Assembly (NCBI GenBank): GCA_965197275.1
Contig: CBDAMQ010000023.1
Location: 127,182 to 191,181, forward strand
Source of the DNA: DASCOT01 sp965197275
GTDB taxonomy: Bacteria; Acidobacteriota; UBA890; WLXD01
Length of the DNA: 64,000 bases
Direction of reading: 5' to 3'
Below, piece by piece: positions 62,597 through 64,000 of this stretch (position 1 is its first letter; each line of letters starts with the position of its first letter). The notes under the pieces are model-generated. The model did no database searches. It worked only from the letters and a program-made list of their open reading frames with translations, and had not been told where the DNA came from. A program made the translations under genes and the position numbers.

Positions 62597-64000
62597 GTGG
62601 GTGCACGAGCTCACCGACTGACGTACATCTGCGGGCTGTCGATCCTCCTGCTCGGCACTCAATCGCCTCAACGCCAGGACGACCTCAACAAGCAACTGGT
62701 GACCGCAGCGGCAGACGGCGATCTCGCCGCGGTGAGCGAGCTCCTTGCGGAGGGAGCCGATGTAAACGCCGACAACGGCTTCGGCGTAACACCTCTCTAT
62801 ACCGCCGCCGACTGGGGCAACCTCGAGCTCGTGAGGCTGTTGCTGGAGCACGGGGCGGATCCCGACTCCAGCCCCCCCTCGCTCGGCAGATCTCCGTGGG
62901 GCAAGACGCCGCTGATGCTCGCTGCCATATCGAACACGGACGTTCGGGCGCCGGAGGCGAGGGCGGAGATCATCCGGTTGCTGGTGGAGAAGGGAGGCGG
63001 AAGGGATGGCAAGCCACTCGTCGATCTGATCCGCGCCGGCTACGTCGAGGCCGTACGCACGATCGTCGGCCGGGGTGGTTCCAACCCCTCCTACGTGAAC
63101 ATGGCGCTGGCGGCGGCGAGGCGGGCCGAGCGAGCGGAGTTGGTCGAGCTGTTGATCGAGGCGGGGGCCAAGGAGCCGGGTCCGCTCGATCAAGTGCGCT
63201 CCGCGGAACGGCTCGCTCGGATTGCGGGGATCTATCGCAGCCAGGCGCAGGAGGCGCTGACGCTCGAGCCCGGCCTCGAGGAGGGCGAGTTGATGCTCGA
63301 GCGCCGCGGCGGCAAGCGGGTCGCGCTCGTGCCCGTCGATCAGATGTTGTTTCGGTCCCGCGAGCGAAAGATCTTCGTGGCCCTGAGCGGTCGGACGCTT
63401 CCACCGACCGAGCTGGATCTATATGAGGGCGAGCGATCCGAGCGCTTCCGTCGGATGGCTGATGTAGCCATCCGGCCAAGGCCAGCCGGCGTTGACATCC
63501 GCGCCGTCGATGTCGAGGCGCGCGCCGCCGATGCGATCAGCACCGAACCGGCGATCGCCGGTCTTGGGGAGTGGGCTTCGTTTCGGGGACCGAACGGCTC
63601 CGGCATCGCCGACGGAGCCTCGCCGCCGACCGCCTGGGACGTGCGAGAGTCGATCAACATCGCCTGGAGGACGCCGATACCGGGCCTCGGACACTCCAGC
63701 CCCATCGTCTGGGGGGATCGCGTGTTCGTGACCACGGCAGTTCCGGCCGATGAGACCGCGTCAACCTTCCGTGATTTCTCCGAGGCAGCGGACTCAGGCG
63801 TCCTGGCCTACGTCAAGGAAGACGCTCCGCACTCGTGGCGGGTGTACGCCCTCGACAAGCACAGCGGCGACATCCTCTGGGAGCGGGTAGCGCGACAGGG
63901 CTTGCCGAGAACGGCCCGCCATGTAACCGCGTCGCACGCCAATCAAACCCCTGCAACGGACGGCACCCATCTACTTGTCTGGTTCGGCTCCGAGGGCATC
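62597..64000 (+). CDS. Ankyrin-repeat protein fused to a PQQ-like propeller, 3' end outside window
   Basis: 468 codons are present and the frame is open at the window end. GTG at 62597 gives a signal peptide (LTYICGLSILLLGTQS). Ankyrin repeats follow: KQLVTAAADGDLAAVSELLAEGADVNADN, then GVTPLYTAADWGNLELVRLLLEHGADP and TPLMLAAISN, up to about residue 220. A bridging region contains LEEGELMLERRGGKRVALVPVDQ. From about residue 320 it reads EWASFRGPNGSGIADGA and starts a PQQ-like propeller (GHSSPIVWGDRVFVTTAVP, then YALDKHSGDILWERV). The combination is a secreted scaffold; function unknown. Confidence 0.85.
   Translation, partial: MGARAHRLTYICGLSILLLGTQSPQRQDDLNKQLVTAAADGDLAAVSELLAEGADVNADNGFGVTPLYTAADWGNLELVRLLLEHGADPDSSPPSLGRSPWGKTPLMLAAISNTDVRAPEARAEIIRLLVEKGGGRDGKPLVDLIRAGYVEAVRTIVGRGGSNPSYVNMALAAARRAERAELVELLIEAGAKEPGPLDQVRSAERLARIAGIYRSQAQEALTLEPGLEEGELMLERRGGKRVALVPVDQMLFRSRERKIFVALSGRTLPPTELDLYEGERSERFRRMADVAIRPRPAGVDIRAVDVEARAADAISTEPAIAGLGEWASFRGPNGSGIADGASPPTAWDVRESINIAWRTPIPGLGHSSPIVWGDRVFVTTAVPADETASTFRDFSEAADSGVLAYVKEDAPHSWRVYALDKHSGDILWERVARQGLPRTARHVTASHANQTPATDGTHLLVWFGSEGI

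Overview
The window is GC-rich DNA, about 62-65 percent by eye, from a bacterium with a large periplasmic and catabolic repertoire. A PadR regulator translationally coupled to a duplicated MacB/FtsX-type permease without an ATPase is typical of Acidobacteriota and occurs in a few related phyla such as Gemmatimonadota. Together with the many S9, S15, S41 and M24 hydrolases, PQQ propellers and TAT-exported enzymes, it suggests an uncultured Acidobacteriota-like organism. That placement is inference. No rRNA, tRNA or CRISPR array was found, and no stretch longer than about 300 bases lacks an annotated feature.

Layout. 1-5049 (+): a periplasmic oxidation operon with a heme c/copper protein (5' end cut off), a lipoprotein, a gluconate-dehydrogenase-like small subunit, a GMC flavoprotein and an SMP-30 lactonase. 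5082-8267: an M24 remnant, then a PadR regulator with a palindromic operator and its orphan permease. 8451-11728 (+): a frameshifted beta-lactamase-like hydrolase and an S9 peptidase. 11808-13614 (-): an amidohydrolase remnant and two small GntR regulators flanking a membrane protein. 13812-18136 (-): a PQQ alcohol dehydrogenase operon with another heme c/copper protein. 18355-20630: a winged-helix regulator divergent from an aspartyl protease. 20652-26033: an S15 hydrolase, then a divergent pair of a creatinase-like M24 protein and a Rieske oxygenase, both with TAT signals. 26096-27132: an intact IS481 element.

27154-36770: a secreted unknown, a frameshifted SLC13/TrkA-type transporter, a lipoprotein agmatinase-like enzyme, and a minus-strand operon (PLP dehydratase, spermidine-dehydrogenase-like flavoprotein, double cupin, Ldh_2 dehydrogenase with an in-frame UGA, SDR). 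36880-39999: an amino-acid permease broken by IS3-family DNA that is interleaved with permease sequence. 40073-45273 (-): NDP-forming acyl-CoA synthetase, 3-aminobutyryl-CoA ammonia-lyase, argG and argH. 45422-48757 (-): a tricorn protease gene interrupted by a 52-bp palindromic insertion. 48929-50914: a metallophosphoesterase split by an IS3-family element. 50922-58495: a second double cupin, small NTF2/GNAT proteins, a second TAT-Rieske oxygenase, CsaA, a second S9 peptidase and a second TAT creatinase-like protein. 58578-64000: a SnoaL-like protein, a TolB-like propeller, a PQQ-like propeller, an isochorismatase-fold protein without its catalytic cysteine, and the start of an ankyrin-PQQ fusion.

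Two themes stand out. First, much of the oxidative chemistry is exported, either as TAT substrates or as lipoproteins: GMC/DH3, the PQQ dehydrogenase, Rieske oxygenases, the spermidine-dehydrogenase-like protein and the agmatinase-like protein. The Rieske/M24 pair occurs twice. Second, the window has many broken genes. Three frameshifts are each repaired by one base in a G or C run, which could be sequencing error. The IS insertions, the palindromic insertion and the in-frame UGA need other explanations.
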